DNA of 64,000 bases from Azospirillum melinis. GTDB taxonomy: Bacteria; Pseudomonadota; Alphaproteobacteria; Azospirillales; Azospirillaceae. Of this stretch, positions 57,546 through 64,000 are shown in pieces. Made by a program: the position numbers and the translations under genes. The notes under the pieces were generated by a model. It worked only from the letters and a program-made list of their open reading frames with translations. It was not told where the DNA came from and did no database searches. The stretch is taken from the NCBI RefSeq assembly GCF_013340935.1, contig NZ_WHOS01000017.1, forward strand, positions 61,563 through 125,562. Direction: 5' to 3'. Each line of letters opens with the position of its first letter. Position 1 is the stretch's first letter.

Positions 57546-57704
57546 TCAGGCGGCGAGCCGCTCTTCCTGTACTCGACGGCTCCGGCGGAGGCGCTCGAAA
57601 AGCTGCTGGACACTGTCGGGGCTGATCCCATCGCGCACCATAACGGCGATCACGATCGGATCTTCGAGCAGTTCGGAAAGGGTCGGCGTCGTGTTTCGGT
57701 CCAT
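57546..57704 (-). CDS. Small hypothetical protein (52 aa) with strong ribosome binding site
   Basis: MDRNTTPTLSELLEDPIVIA begins a 52-residue, mostly helical sequence that continues VMVRDGISPDSVQQLFERLR and ends RSRRVQEERLAA. AAGGGAGG lies 5 nt before the ATG, one of the best ribosome sites in the window. No known domain. The acidic-then-basic helical layout could suit a small regulator or DNA-associated protein, but this is a guess. Longer frames overlapping it on the same strand are shadows. Confidence 0.65.
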   Translation of the reverse strand: MDRNTTPTLSELLEDPIVIAVMVRDGISPDSVQQLFERLRRSRRVQEERLAA

Positions 57705-57998
57705 GCGTCCCTCCCTTAGTGTCCGGCCTCCGGGTGCCGCTGCCGTCCCTGAAGGTGGATCGGCGTACGGACGAAGCCGGCAATGGCGATTGGCCTAATC
57801 CCTGCTGCGCGCTCGTCTCGGCTTTCGGTGTCCGGATTGCCTCTGGGGATATACCCCCTTCGGTCCGGATTGTGGGTCTGAAATACAATATGGCGACCAT
57901 AACTCAGACGGAGTGGTATTGTCACCCGTCCTTTTGTCAACGTCAGCTATATCTTTGTGTATTTCAGTATTAGGGCCCGCGGCCGGGGGATCGGCCGC
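57705..57998. other. Intergenic region with an AT-rich patch
   Basis: About 294 bp without a gene. 57880-57975 is clearly richer in A and T than anything nearby. It contains TTGACA (minus strand, 57943-57938) upstream of the small gene, without an obvious -10 at normal distance. No hairpin was recognised. Confidence 0.4.
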
Positions 57999-58409
57999 TC
58001 AGTCCTGCCCCGGCCGTGCCCGCGTCAGGCTGGCGCCGGCGGTCGGACCGCCCGAGTCGGCCGCAGGAATGGCGACATCGACCTGCACCCGCCGCACCTT
58101 GGCATGGGACAGGCACAAATCCGCGGCGCGGTCCGCCAAATAATCGGCACTGGGTACATTGGATTCGCCACAAAGACGACGCAAGTCTTCGACAATATCC
58201 TCGTAAGACATCACCGCGGCGATGTCGTCGGGAAAGCCGGGGCCGGGATGGGTGACGGTCAATGTCAGGTCGAAACCGACCTCCGGCCGGTCGGTGCGGC
58301 CGGCGAGCGCCACCGCGGCGGCGAAGCCGCGCACCAGGATGGTGTAGGTGAGCGGCGCACCGCCCGGCTGGACCAGCATGGTCCGTTTCACGCTATCGTC
58401 CGACAACAC
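57999..58409 (-). CDS. folB: Dihydroneopterin aldolase
   Basis: A 136-residue FolB-type protein: VSYTILVRGFA-like start (PLTYTILVRGFAAAVALAGR), a FDLTLTV strand, VMSYEDIVEDLRRLCGES and YLADRAADLCLSHAKVRRVQ with VDVAIPAADSGG. FolB forms hydroxymethyl-dihydropterin and glycolaldehyde in folate synthesis. Active-site residues are less clear than in E. coli FolB: the usual GVY/E motif is altered to ILVRGF/A, so activity should be seen as probable. It starts with GTG 58409 (an ATG at 58379 is the alternative) and is followed upstream by folK. Confidence 0.75.
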   Translation of the reverse strand: MLSDDSVKRTMLVQPGGAPLTYTILVRGFAAAVALAGRTDRPEVGFDLTLTVTHPGPGFPDDIAAVMSYEDIVEDLRRLCGESNVPSADYLADRAADLCLSHAKVRRVQVDVAIPAADSGGPTAGASLTRARPGQD

Positions 58410-58503
58410 ACTCTCCCGGCCGGCGAGAGGGCGCCGGCGTTGCGTTCAGGCCGGCACTATAGGCGTTGCGGAGGCCGCATGCCACCGCGCTTGGGCCGCC
58501 CGG

Positions 58504-59037
58504 CTACAGCGCTTCGGCGATGCGGACGACGGTTTCGCGGCCGGGCACCTCGTCGCACAGTTCGCCGATCCGCCGGTTCAGCAGCGGGTGGACGATGCCG
58601 GCGGCGATGTCGGCCAGCGGGCAGAGAACGAAGGCGCGCTCCGCCATGCGGGGATGGGGGATCTCCAGATCCGGCTCCACCACCACCCGGTCGGCGTAGA
58701 GCAGGATATCGACGTCGATGGGCCGCGGGCCGAAGCGCAGGCCGCCAAGGTCGCGGCCCAGCGATGCCTCGATCTCCTTCAGGACGCGCAGCAAAGCAAC
58801 CGGGTCCAACTCGGTGGTGCCGCGCACCGCCATGTTCAGGAAGGCCGGCTGGTCGGTCACATACATCGGCGCCGTCTCATAGAGGGCGGACTGCGCGTCG
58901 ATCCGCACCGCTCCGCCCAGCCGCCGGATCGCCTCGGCGAGGTTGGCGGCGCGGTCGCCCATATTGCCGCCGAGCGCGAGATACACCGTCGCGGCGGAGG
59001 TCGATGAGGAGGGGGAGGGGGGCGTAAGCTCGGCCAT
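58504..59037 (-). CDS. folK: 2-amino-4-hydroxy-6-hydroxymethyldihydropteridine pyrophosphokinase
   Basis: A 177-residue HPPK: VYLALGGNMGDRAANL (residues ~17-32), YETAPMYVTDQPAFLNMAV, then the signature RFGPRPIDVDILLY with two Asp that bind magnesium, and IPHPRMAERAFVLCPLADIA. It transfers pyrophosphate from ATP to the pterin alcohol, the step after FolB. A Ser/Pro/Thr-rich stretch (ELTPPSPSSSTSAAT) precedes the domain. folB lies 94 bp downstream on the same strand. Confidence 0.95.
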   Translation of the reverse strand: MAELTPPSPSSSTSAATVYLALGGNMGDRAANLAEAIRRLGGAVRIDAQSALYETAPMYVTDQPAFLNMAVRGTTELDPVALLRVLKEIEASLGRDLGGLRFGPRPIDVDILLYADRVVVEPDLEIPHPRMAERAFVLCPLADIAAGIVHPLLNRRIGELCDEVPGRETVVRIAEAL

Positions 59038-59237
59038 GGCGTCGGCGGTCCCGATATGCTGGTATGGGCTGGGGACGGAACTCCTAGCAAATCCGGACCC
59101 GCCCGTCACTTCCGGGCCGCAGCTCCGCATCGCCCGGCGTCCTTCGGGAACGGACGGGCAGCGGCGGGGTTTCAGCACTGTATCAACCGGTTGAGAAGAA
59201 CCCGGCGATGACACGATATTCTGGTGGAGGACGAGAG

Positions 59238-59711
59238 ATGGGCCGAGACAAGCGTATGGCAAGGACCGTGGGCGCTGCGATGATCCTTCTCGGCGGCACG
59301 GCCGTCCTCCTTGCCGGCTGCGCCACCGGTCCCGACCCGGAGATCGCGCGCCGCGCCCAGACCGCCATGATCGGCATGCCAAAGGCCGACCTGCTGGCCT
59401 GCGCCGGCGTGCCGGACCGGCAGGCGACGGCGTCGGGGCGCGAATACTACACCTATGTCGCCCATCCGGCGGTGGCCTACAGCCCCGGCAGCAGCATCGG
59501 CATCGGGGCCGGCAGCTTCGGCGGCAGCGGCGGCGTCGGGCTCGGCCTCGGCTTCGGGGTGCCGGTCGGCGGCGGTACGGCTCCGGGATGCGAGGCGACG
59601 GTGGTGATCGGCCCGCGCGGCACGGTGGAGCAGGTCAGCTACCCGGCCGGCGCCTCGCTGTCGTCCTGCACGCCGATCGTCAGCACCTGCATGGCGCCGC
59701 CTCCCGGCTGA
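59238..59711 (+). CDS. Lipoprotein of unknown function
   Basis: A 157-residue protein with a lipoprotein signal ending LLAGC (GGTAVLLAGCATG). The next part (RAQTAMIGMPKADLLACAGV then PDRQATASGREYYTY) resembles the SmpA/BamE-type start found in many small outer-membrane lipoproteins, followed by a Gly/Ser-rich loop and a C-terminal strand pair with two Cys (PGCEATVVIGPRG; SSCTPIVSTC). GGAGG lies 7 nt before the ATG. Probably an envelope protein. Confidence 0.78.
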   Translation: MGRDKRMARTVGAAMILLGGTAVLLAGCATGPDPEIARRAQTAMIGMPKADLLACAGVPDRQATASGREYYTYVAHPAVAYSPGSSIGIGAGSFGGSGGVGLGLGFGVPVGGGTAPGCEATVVIGPRGTVEQVSYPAGASLSSCTPIVSTCMAPPPG

Positions 59712-59872
59712 CCATGCCCGCTGCGGCTTAAGACTATGAGACGAGGCGGCCGGGGCTGTCGCAGTGCCCGGTTATGCCATATTCTCGACCGTAACGCCGG
59801 CCGCAGCCGGGGAACCGACGCCCGCAACGGGGCGCATCCGGGTTGCCACATGGGTTGGAGGAACCACGAACC

Positions 59873-60589
59873 ATGGACATGAGCGGAAGCCACCGGATCG
59901 AGGCCAGCCGCGACGCGGTGTGGGCGGCGCTGAACGATCCGGACATCCTGCGCCAGTGCATTCCCGGCTGCGAAGAGGTGGTCCGGCAGTCCGACACCGA
60001 GATGACGGCCAAGGTCGTCGCCAAGGTCGGCCCGGTCAGCGCCAAATTCGCCGGCAAGGTCACCCTGTCGGACCTGGACCCGCCCAACGGCTACACCATC
60101 ACCGGCGAAGGGTCGGGCGGTGCCGCCGGCTTCGGCAAGGGCGGCGCCACGGTGACGCTGGCCGACGATGGCGGCGCCACGCTGCTGAGCTACACCGCCA
60201 AGGCCCAGGTCGGCGGCAAGCTGGCGCAGATCGGCTCCCGGCTGGTCGACGCCACAGCCCGCAAGATGGCGGAGGAGTTCTTCGCCCGCTTCACCCAGAT
60301 CGTCGGCCCCGCTCCCGCCGAGGTCCCGCCGGCGGTCGAGCCCGTCGAGCCCGAGGCCACCGCCGCTGCGCCCCAGCCGGCAGTCCGGCCGGCCGTCTAT
60401 TCCGATCCCGCCCCGGCTGCTTCCCCCACGGCGAGGCCTGCCAGCCGCATGGCGGAAGTACCGCCGGAGATCCCGCTGCCGCTGCCGGTCGGGCGCGGCA
60501 TGGGTGTTGGCGGCGGCAATTTCTATGTGCCGTGGGCTGCACTTCTTGTGGTTGTGGTGCTGCTCGCATCGCTTGCTTGGATGAGTTGA
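59873..60589 (+). CDS. CoxG-like SRPBCC protein with C-terminal membrane anchor
   Basis: A 238-residue protein. Residues ~1-145 are a START/SRPBCC domain of the carbon-monoxide dehydrogenase subunit G type (SHRIEASRDAVWAALNDPDI, LRQCIPGCEEV, KFAGKVTLSDLDPP, GSRLVDATARKMAEEFFARF). A Pro/Ala-rich linker follows, then a single helix WAALLVVVVLLASLAW at the very end. CoxG brings molybdenum hydroxylases to the membrane; no such enzyme is encoded nearby. GGAGGA lies 10 nt before ATG 59873. Confidence 0.9.
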   Translation: MDMSGSHRIEASRDAVWAALNDPDILRQCIPGCEEVVRQSDTEMTAKVVAKVGPVSAKFAGKVTLSDLDPPNGYTITGEGSGGAAGFGKGGATVTLADDGGATLLSYTAKAQVGGKLAQIGSRLVDATARKMAEEFFARFTQIVGPAPAEVPPAVEPVEPEATAAAPQPAVRPAVYSDPAPAASPTARPASRMAEVPPEIPLPLPVGRGMGVGGGNFYVPWAALLVVVVLLASLAWMS

Positions 60590-60632
60590 CGTGGCAGATT
60601 GTTCATTGGTCGTACGGCTGCATCAAAGGGGT

Positions 60633-60659
60633 TTGACACCCTTTCGGAATGTGTATGCT
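60633..60659 (+). promoter_or_regulatory. Candidate sigma-70 promoter of the cytochrome c gene
   Basis: TTGACA (60633-60638), 15-nt spacer, TATGCT (60654-60659). The -35 is within an inverted repeat AAAGGG-N8-CCCTTT (60626-60645). The start codon is 60 bp downstream. Confidence 0.55.
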
Positions 60660-60718
60660 GCCGCGCGATTCCGGTCGGCGCCGTCGGCCGGTGGATCCAT
60701 CGGAAGGGAAGCCGAAGA

Positions 60719-61099
60719 ATGAAGAAGCTGTTGATGGGCGTTGCCGCCATCGCCGCGGTCGTGATGGGTGCCGGTGCCGCCCAGGCGGCCGATGCCGCCG
60801 CCGGCAAGGATGTCTTCAAGGTCTGCATGGCCTGCCACACCGCCGAGCAGGGCAAGAACAAGGTCGGCCCGTCGCTGTTCGGCGTCGTCGGCCGTCCGGC
60901 CGCCTCGATCGAGGGCTTCAAGTATTCCGCCCCGATGAAGGAAAAGGGCGCCGGCGGTCTGGTCTGGACCGCGGAGAACCTGGACGCCTACATCAAGGCG
61001 CCGAAGGAGATCGTCCCGGGCGGCACGATGGCTTTCGCCGGCCTGAAGGACGACGCCAAGCGCGCCGACCTGATCGCTTTCCTGTCTGAGCAGAAGTAA
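60719..61099 (+). CDS. Periplasmic c-type cytochrome
   Basis: A 126-residue class I cytochrome c. Signal peptide MKKLLMGVAAIAAVVMGAGA ends at AQA; haem site VCMACHTAE (CxxCH, ~residue 38) and the Met ligand in PGGTMAFAGLKD. NKVGPSLFGVVGRPAASIEG and AENLDAYIKAPKEIV are those of the cytochrome c2/c550 group. It shuttles electrons between the bc1 complex and oxidases or other periplasmic enzymes. AAGGGAA lies upstream of the ATG. Confidence 0.96.
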   Translation: MKKLLMGVAAIAAVVMGAGAAQAADAAAGKDVFKVCMACHTAEQGKNKVGPSLFGVVGRPAASIEGFKYSAPMKEKGAGGLVWTAENLDAYIKAPKEIVPGGTMAFAGLKDDAKRADLIAFLSEQK

Positions 61100-61137
61100 G
61101 ACCGCGGTCCGGCGGCCGGGGGACGCTGCGGACGGCG

Positions 61138-61168
61138 AAAGGGCCGGTGGCGATGCCACCGGCCCTTT
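61138..61168 (+). terminator. Terminator of the cytochrome c gene
   Basis: Arms AAAGGGCCGGTGGC and GCCACCGGCCCTTT with loop GAT, followed by GCTTTT. It also lies 46 bp downstream of the pepN stop on the other strand and could serve both. Confidence 0.92.
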
Positions 61169-61213
61169 GCTTTTGCGCCCCTGCGTTTGGGAATAGTCCT
61201 TTGGTCCCGAGTC

Positions 61214-63871
61214 TCAGCCGGCGGCGGCCAGGCTCTTGCTCGCGACCTCGTAAACGTCCGGCGACAGGCCCGACGTGGCGACGATCCGCTGCAGTTCGGC
61301 CTTCATCAGCCCCTGGCGGGCCGCGTCATAGCGCCGCAGACGGGAGAAGGGACCCATCAGACGGGCCGCAACTTGCGGGTTCATCGGGTCCAGGCGCAGC
61401 ACCTGATCGGCGAGGAAGCGGTAACCGGCACCGCTCGCGTCATGGAAGCGGACCGGGTTGCCGTTGGCGAAGCCGCCGATCAGCGCATAGACCTTGTTCG
61501 GGTTCCGGATCTCGAAGGCCGGATGGCCGAGCAGCGCGGTGACGCGGGCCAGCGTGTCGGCGCGGTTGGACATCGCCTGCACGCCGAACCACTTGTCGAC
61601 CACCAGCGCCTCGCCCTTCCAGCGCGCATAGAAGTCGGCCAGTGCCGTCTCCCCTTCCGGCGAGGCGGCGTTGGACAGGAACTGCAGCGCCGCGATCTCG
61701 TCGGTCATGCCCTGGGCCGTGCGGTACTGCGTCAGGCACAGGTCGAGCGCCTCGTCGTCCTCCAGCGCCATCAGATAGGCGAGGCAGAGGTTCTTCAGCG
61801 CCCGCTTGCCGATGGCGTCGGCATCGACCGAGAAGGGCTCCTGGCTGCTGTTGCGGCGGTAGAGATCGAGGAAGCGCGCCCGCAGGCGGCCGGCCATCGT
61901 CTTGCGCGCGAATTCCCGCACCGCATGGATGGCGTCGGGATCGACCACCGGCATCTGGGTGCCGAGATAGGCCTCCGTCGGCAACACCAGCGCCTGGGCG
62001 GCGAAGGCGGGATCGCGCTCCGCATCGTCCAGGATCCTGGCGAAGGCGTCGGCATAGCCCTCCGGCAGAACCAGTTCGCGGTCGGCCTGCCGGTCGGCGA
62101 CGAGGCCGAGCAGGATGCGGGTGCCGAGGATCTGCCCGGCTTCCCACCGGTTGAAGGCGTCGCTGTCGTGCGCCATCAGGAAGGTGAGGTCGGCGTCCGT
62201 CAGGTCGGTTTTCAGCTTCACCGGGGCGGAGAAGCCGCGCAGCAGAGACGGCACCGGCCGGGCGGCGATGTCGCGGAAGGTGAAGCTCTGGCTTTCCGCC
62301 GTGACATGCAGGATGCGGCTGGTGCCGGCGGCCTCCTCCTCGCCGTCCAGGCGTAGCGGCAGGTCCTGGCCGTCGGGGCCGAGCAGGCCGACGACCAGCG
62401 GGATGTGCATCGGCTGCTTGGTCGGCTGGCCCGGCGTCGGCGGCACCGTCTGCCTGACCGTCAGGGTGAAGGTCTTTGCTGCCGGATCATGACTGCCGGT
62501 GATGTCGAGTTCGGGCGTGCCTGACTGGCGGTACCACAGCTGGAACTGGGTCAGGTCGACCCCACTGGCATCGGCCATGGCGGCGACGAAATCGTCGCAG
62601 GTGACCGCCTGCCCGTCATGGCGCTGGAAGTAGAGGTCGGTGCCCTTGCGGTATTTTTCCGGCCCCAGCAGGGTGTGGATCATGCGGATGACTTCCGCAC
62701 CCTTGTTGTAGACGGTCGGGGTGTAAAAGTTGTTGATCTCGACATAGCTGTCCGGGCGCACCGGATGGGCCATGGCGCCGGCATCCTCCTGGAACTGCAC
62801 GGTGCGCAGCCCCTGGACGTCGGCGATGCGCTTCACCGCGCGGGAATGCATGTCGGACGAGAATTCCTGATCGCGGAAGACGGTCAGCCCTTCCTTCAGC
62901 GACAGCTGGAACCAATCGCGGCAGGTGACGCGGTTGCCGGTCCAGTTGTGGAAATACTCGTGCGCGACCACCGCCTCGATGTTGAGGAAATCGGTGTCAG
63001 TCGCGGTTTCCGGCTTGGCCAGGATGTATTTGGTGTTGAAGACGTTGAGCGACTTGTTTTCCATCGCCCCCATGTTGAAGTCGCCGACCGCGACGATGTT
63101 GAAGATGTCGAGGTCGTATTCCAGCCCATAGACCTCTTCATCCCAGCGCATCGACTTGATCAGCGAGCGCATGGCGTGGTCGATCTTGTCTTCGTTCCCC
63201 GGCTCGACATAGATGCGGAGCGTCACGTCGCGGCCCGACGCGGTGCGGAAACGGTCCTCGCCATGGACGAGGCTGCCGGCGACCAGCGCGAACAGGTAGC
63301 AGGGCTTGGGGAAGGGGTCCTCCCAGCGCGCCCAGTGGCGCCCGCCGTCCAGATCGCCGGAAGCGGCGAGGTTGCCGTTGGACAGCAGCACCGGATAGCG
63401 CGCCTTGTCCGCGGCGATGGTGGTGCTGTAGCGCGCCATCACGTCCGGCCGGTCGGCGAAATAGGTGATCTTGCGGAAGCCTTCCGCCTCGCACTGGGTG
63501 CAGAAGTTGCCGGAGGACTTGTAGAGCCCTTCCAGCGCGGTGTTCTCCTGCGGCTTGATGCGGACGACGGTCTCCAGCGTATAGCTGGCCGGCACCTCCA
63601 GCACGATCAGGTGATCGGGGGTGACGGTGTATTCGTCCGGCCCCAGAGTGCGGCCGTCCAGCGCCACCGACACCAGATCCAGCCTCTGCCCGTCGAGCGA
63701 CAGCGGCTCCGTCGCCGCCTCCGGCCGGTCGGGATTGCGGCGGATCGCGAGCACCGCGCGGACGGTGGTGACATCCTCGCCCAAATCGACGAACAGGTCG
63801 ACCGTGTCGATCAGATGCGCCGGCGGGCGATAGTCCTGAAGCCGGATGGCCTTCGGCGTGCCTTTGTCCAT
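61214..63871 (-). CDS. pepN: Aminopeptidase N (M1 family metallopeptidase)
   Basis: An 885-residue cytosolic M1 peptidase of the E. coli PepN type. Substrate motif VGDFNMGAMENKSLNVFN and zinc site AVVAHEYFHNWTGNRVTCRD, with SLKEGLTVFRDQEFSSD giving the third ligand, are intact. The C-terminal half (PEGYADAFARILDDAERDP; RYDAARQGLMKAEL) is complete. It removes N-terminal amino acids from peptides. Single gene; its start faces the end of the window. Confidence 0.96.
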   Translation of the reverse strand: MDKGTPKAIRLQDYRPPAHLIDTVDLFVDLGEDVTTVRAVLAIRRNPDRPEAATEPLSLDGQRLDLVSVALDGRTLGPDEYTVTPDHLIVLEVPASYTLETVVRIKPQENTALEGLYKSSGNFCTQCEAEGFRKITYFADRPDVMARYSTTIAADKARYPVLLSNGNLAASGDLDGGRHWARWEDPFPKPCYLFALVAGSLVHGEDRFRTASGRDVTLRIYVEPGNEDKIDHAMRSLIKSMRWDEEVYGLEYDLDIFNIVAVGDFNMGAMENKSLNVFNTKYILAKPETATDTDFLNIEAVVAHEYFHNWTGNRVTCRDWFQLSLKEGLTVFRDQEFSSDMHSRAVKRIADVQGLRTVQFQEDAGAMAHPVRPDSYVEINNFYTPTVYNKGAEVIRMIHTLLGPEKYRKGTDLYFQRHDGQAVTCDDFVAAMADASGVDLTQFQLWYRQSGTPELDITGSHDPAAKTFTLTVRQTVPPTPGQPTKQPMHIPLVVGLLGPDGQDLPLRLDGEEEAAGTSRILHVTAESQSFTFRDIAARPVPSLLRGFSAPVKLKTDLTDADLTFLMAHDSDAFNRWEAGQILGTRILLGLVADRQADRELVLPEGYADAFARILDDAERDPAFAAQALVLPTEAYLGTQMPVVDPDAIHAVREFARKTMAGRLRARFLDLYRRNSSQEPFSVDADAIGKRALKNLCLAYLMALEDDEALDLCLTQYRTAQGMTDEIAALQFLSNAASPEGETALADFYARWKGEALVVDKWFGVQAMSNRADTLARVTALLGHPAFEIRNPNKVYALIGGFANGNPVRFHDASGAGYRFLADQVLRLDPMNPQVAARLMGPFSRLRRYDAARQGLMKAELQRIVATSGLSPDVYEVASKSLAAAG

Positions 63872-64000
63872 GTGCCTTATCTCTGGTCTGTGTCTGTCTT
63901 GCGGATCAAGCCGTTCGGGACAGGTCCGAGGAACCTGACTCTTATACCCCTCTTACCCTTCCGACCAATAGAGAGGGGAGAAGAGTAGGTGGGCGACGGG
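63872..64000. other. pepN upstream region, end of window
   Basis: 129 bp containing the pepN promoter on the minus strand and possibly the start of the next transcript. No gene can be supported. Confidence 0.3.

Noticed and set aside
57719..57973. Open frame of 84 residues on the plus strand
   Set aside because: No ribosome site, no homology feel, and it crosses the AT-rich intergenic patch.

Overview
The window is about 64 kb of GC-rich, densely coding chromosome from an alphaproteobacterium. Gene content and order (metX-metW divergent from a chorismate mutase-hisC pair, class II DAHP synthase, OpgC, DUF2256, many overlapping ATGA/GTGA junctions) look most like Azospirillum and related Rhodospirillales; this is inference from recognised families, not a database match. 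I saw no rRNA, tRNA, CRISPR array, insertion sequence or prophage.

Layout. 1-1.1 kb: tail of an MFS transporter, a PRC-barrel protein and a DUF3072 protein. 1.2-5.4 kb: metX-metW (methionine) facing chorismate mutase-hisC (aromatic amino acids/histidine). 5.4-5.85 kb: a DUF2283/DUF4258 pair whose upstream member is frameshifted. 5.9-11.75 kb: a complete BmpA-type nucleobase/nucleoside ABC importer with a cytosine deaminase-like amidohydrolase. 12.0-20 kb: an IclR regulator (with a tiny DUF2256 gene) divergent from a seven-gene catabolic operon: polyamine/opine-type ABC importer plus a three-subunit FAD/[2Fe-2S] amine or amino acid dehydrogenase. 20-27 kb: class II DAHP synthase, AmpG-like permease, manganese catalase, an IalB-like protein, glutathione reductase, FliL. 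27.4-34.3 kb: a nicotinate phosphoribosyltransferase-like gene and a nucleoside salvage operon (two permeases, cdd, purine nucleoside phosphorylase, deoC, deoA). 34.4-40.5 kb: a thioredoxin-like ferredoxin, a DMT exporter, and a TPP riboswitch heading a branched-chain-amino-acid-type ABC transporter that contains a permease-ATPase fusion. 40.6-51 kb: a proline-rich secreted protein, a ClC channel, a glycine-zipper lipoprotein, the wreck of an RND pump, an RpoH sigma factor, DUF2243, OpgC, a PRC-barrel protein and a ClpP paralogue. 51-64 kb: a glycosyltransferase, a barrel-less amidohydrolase remnant, an intact RND efflux pair with a response regulator, folB, folK, a lipoprotein, a CoxG-like protein, cytochrome c and aminopeptidase N.

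How the genes work together. Two separate loci serve nucleobase/nucleoside uptake and breakdown; one has a full transporter and the other has only permeases. The IclR operon couples uptake of a nitrogen-containing compound to its membrane-linked oxidation. Several stress-type genes (DUF3072, Mn catalase, PRC-barrel) carry promoter sequences resembling the alphaproteobacterial EcfG general stress promoter, and rpoH carries a sigma-32-like promoter.

The most promising lead for a new system is the TPP-riboswitch-controlled LIV-type transporter at 35.8-40.5 kb: the riboswitch predicts that its cargo is thiamine or a thiamine precursor, whereas its protein family is known mainly for amino acids, amides and urea.
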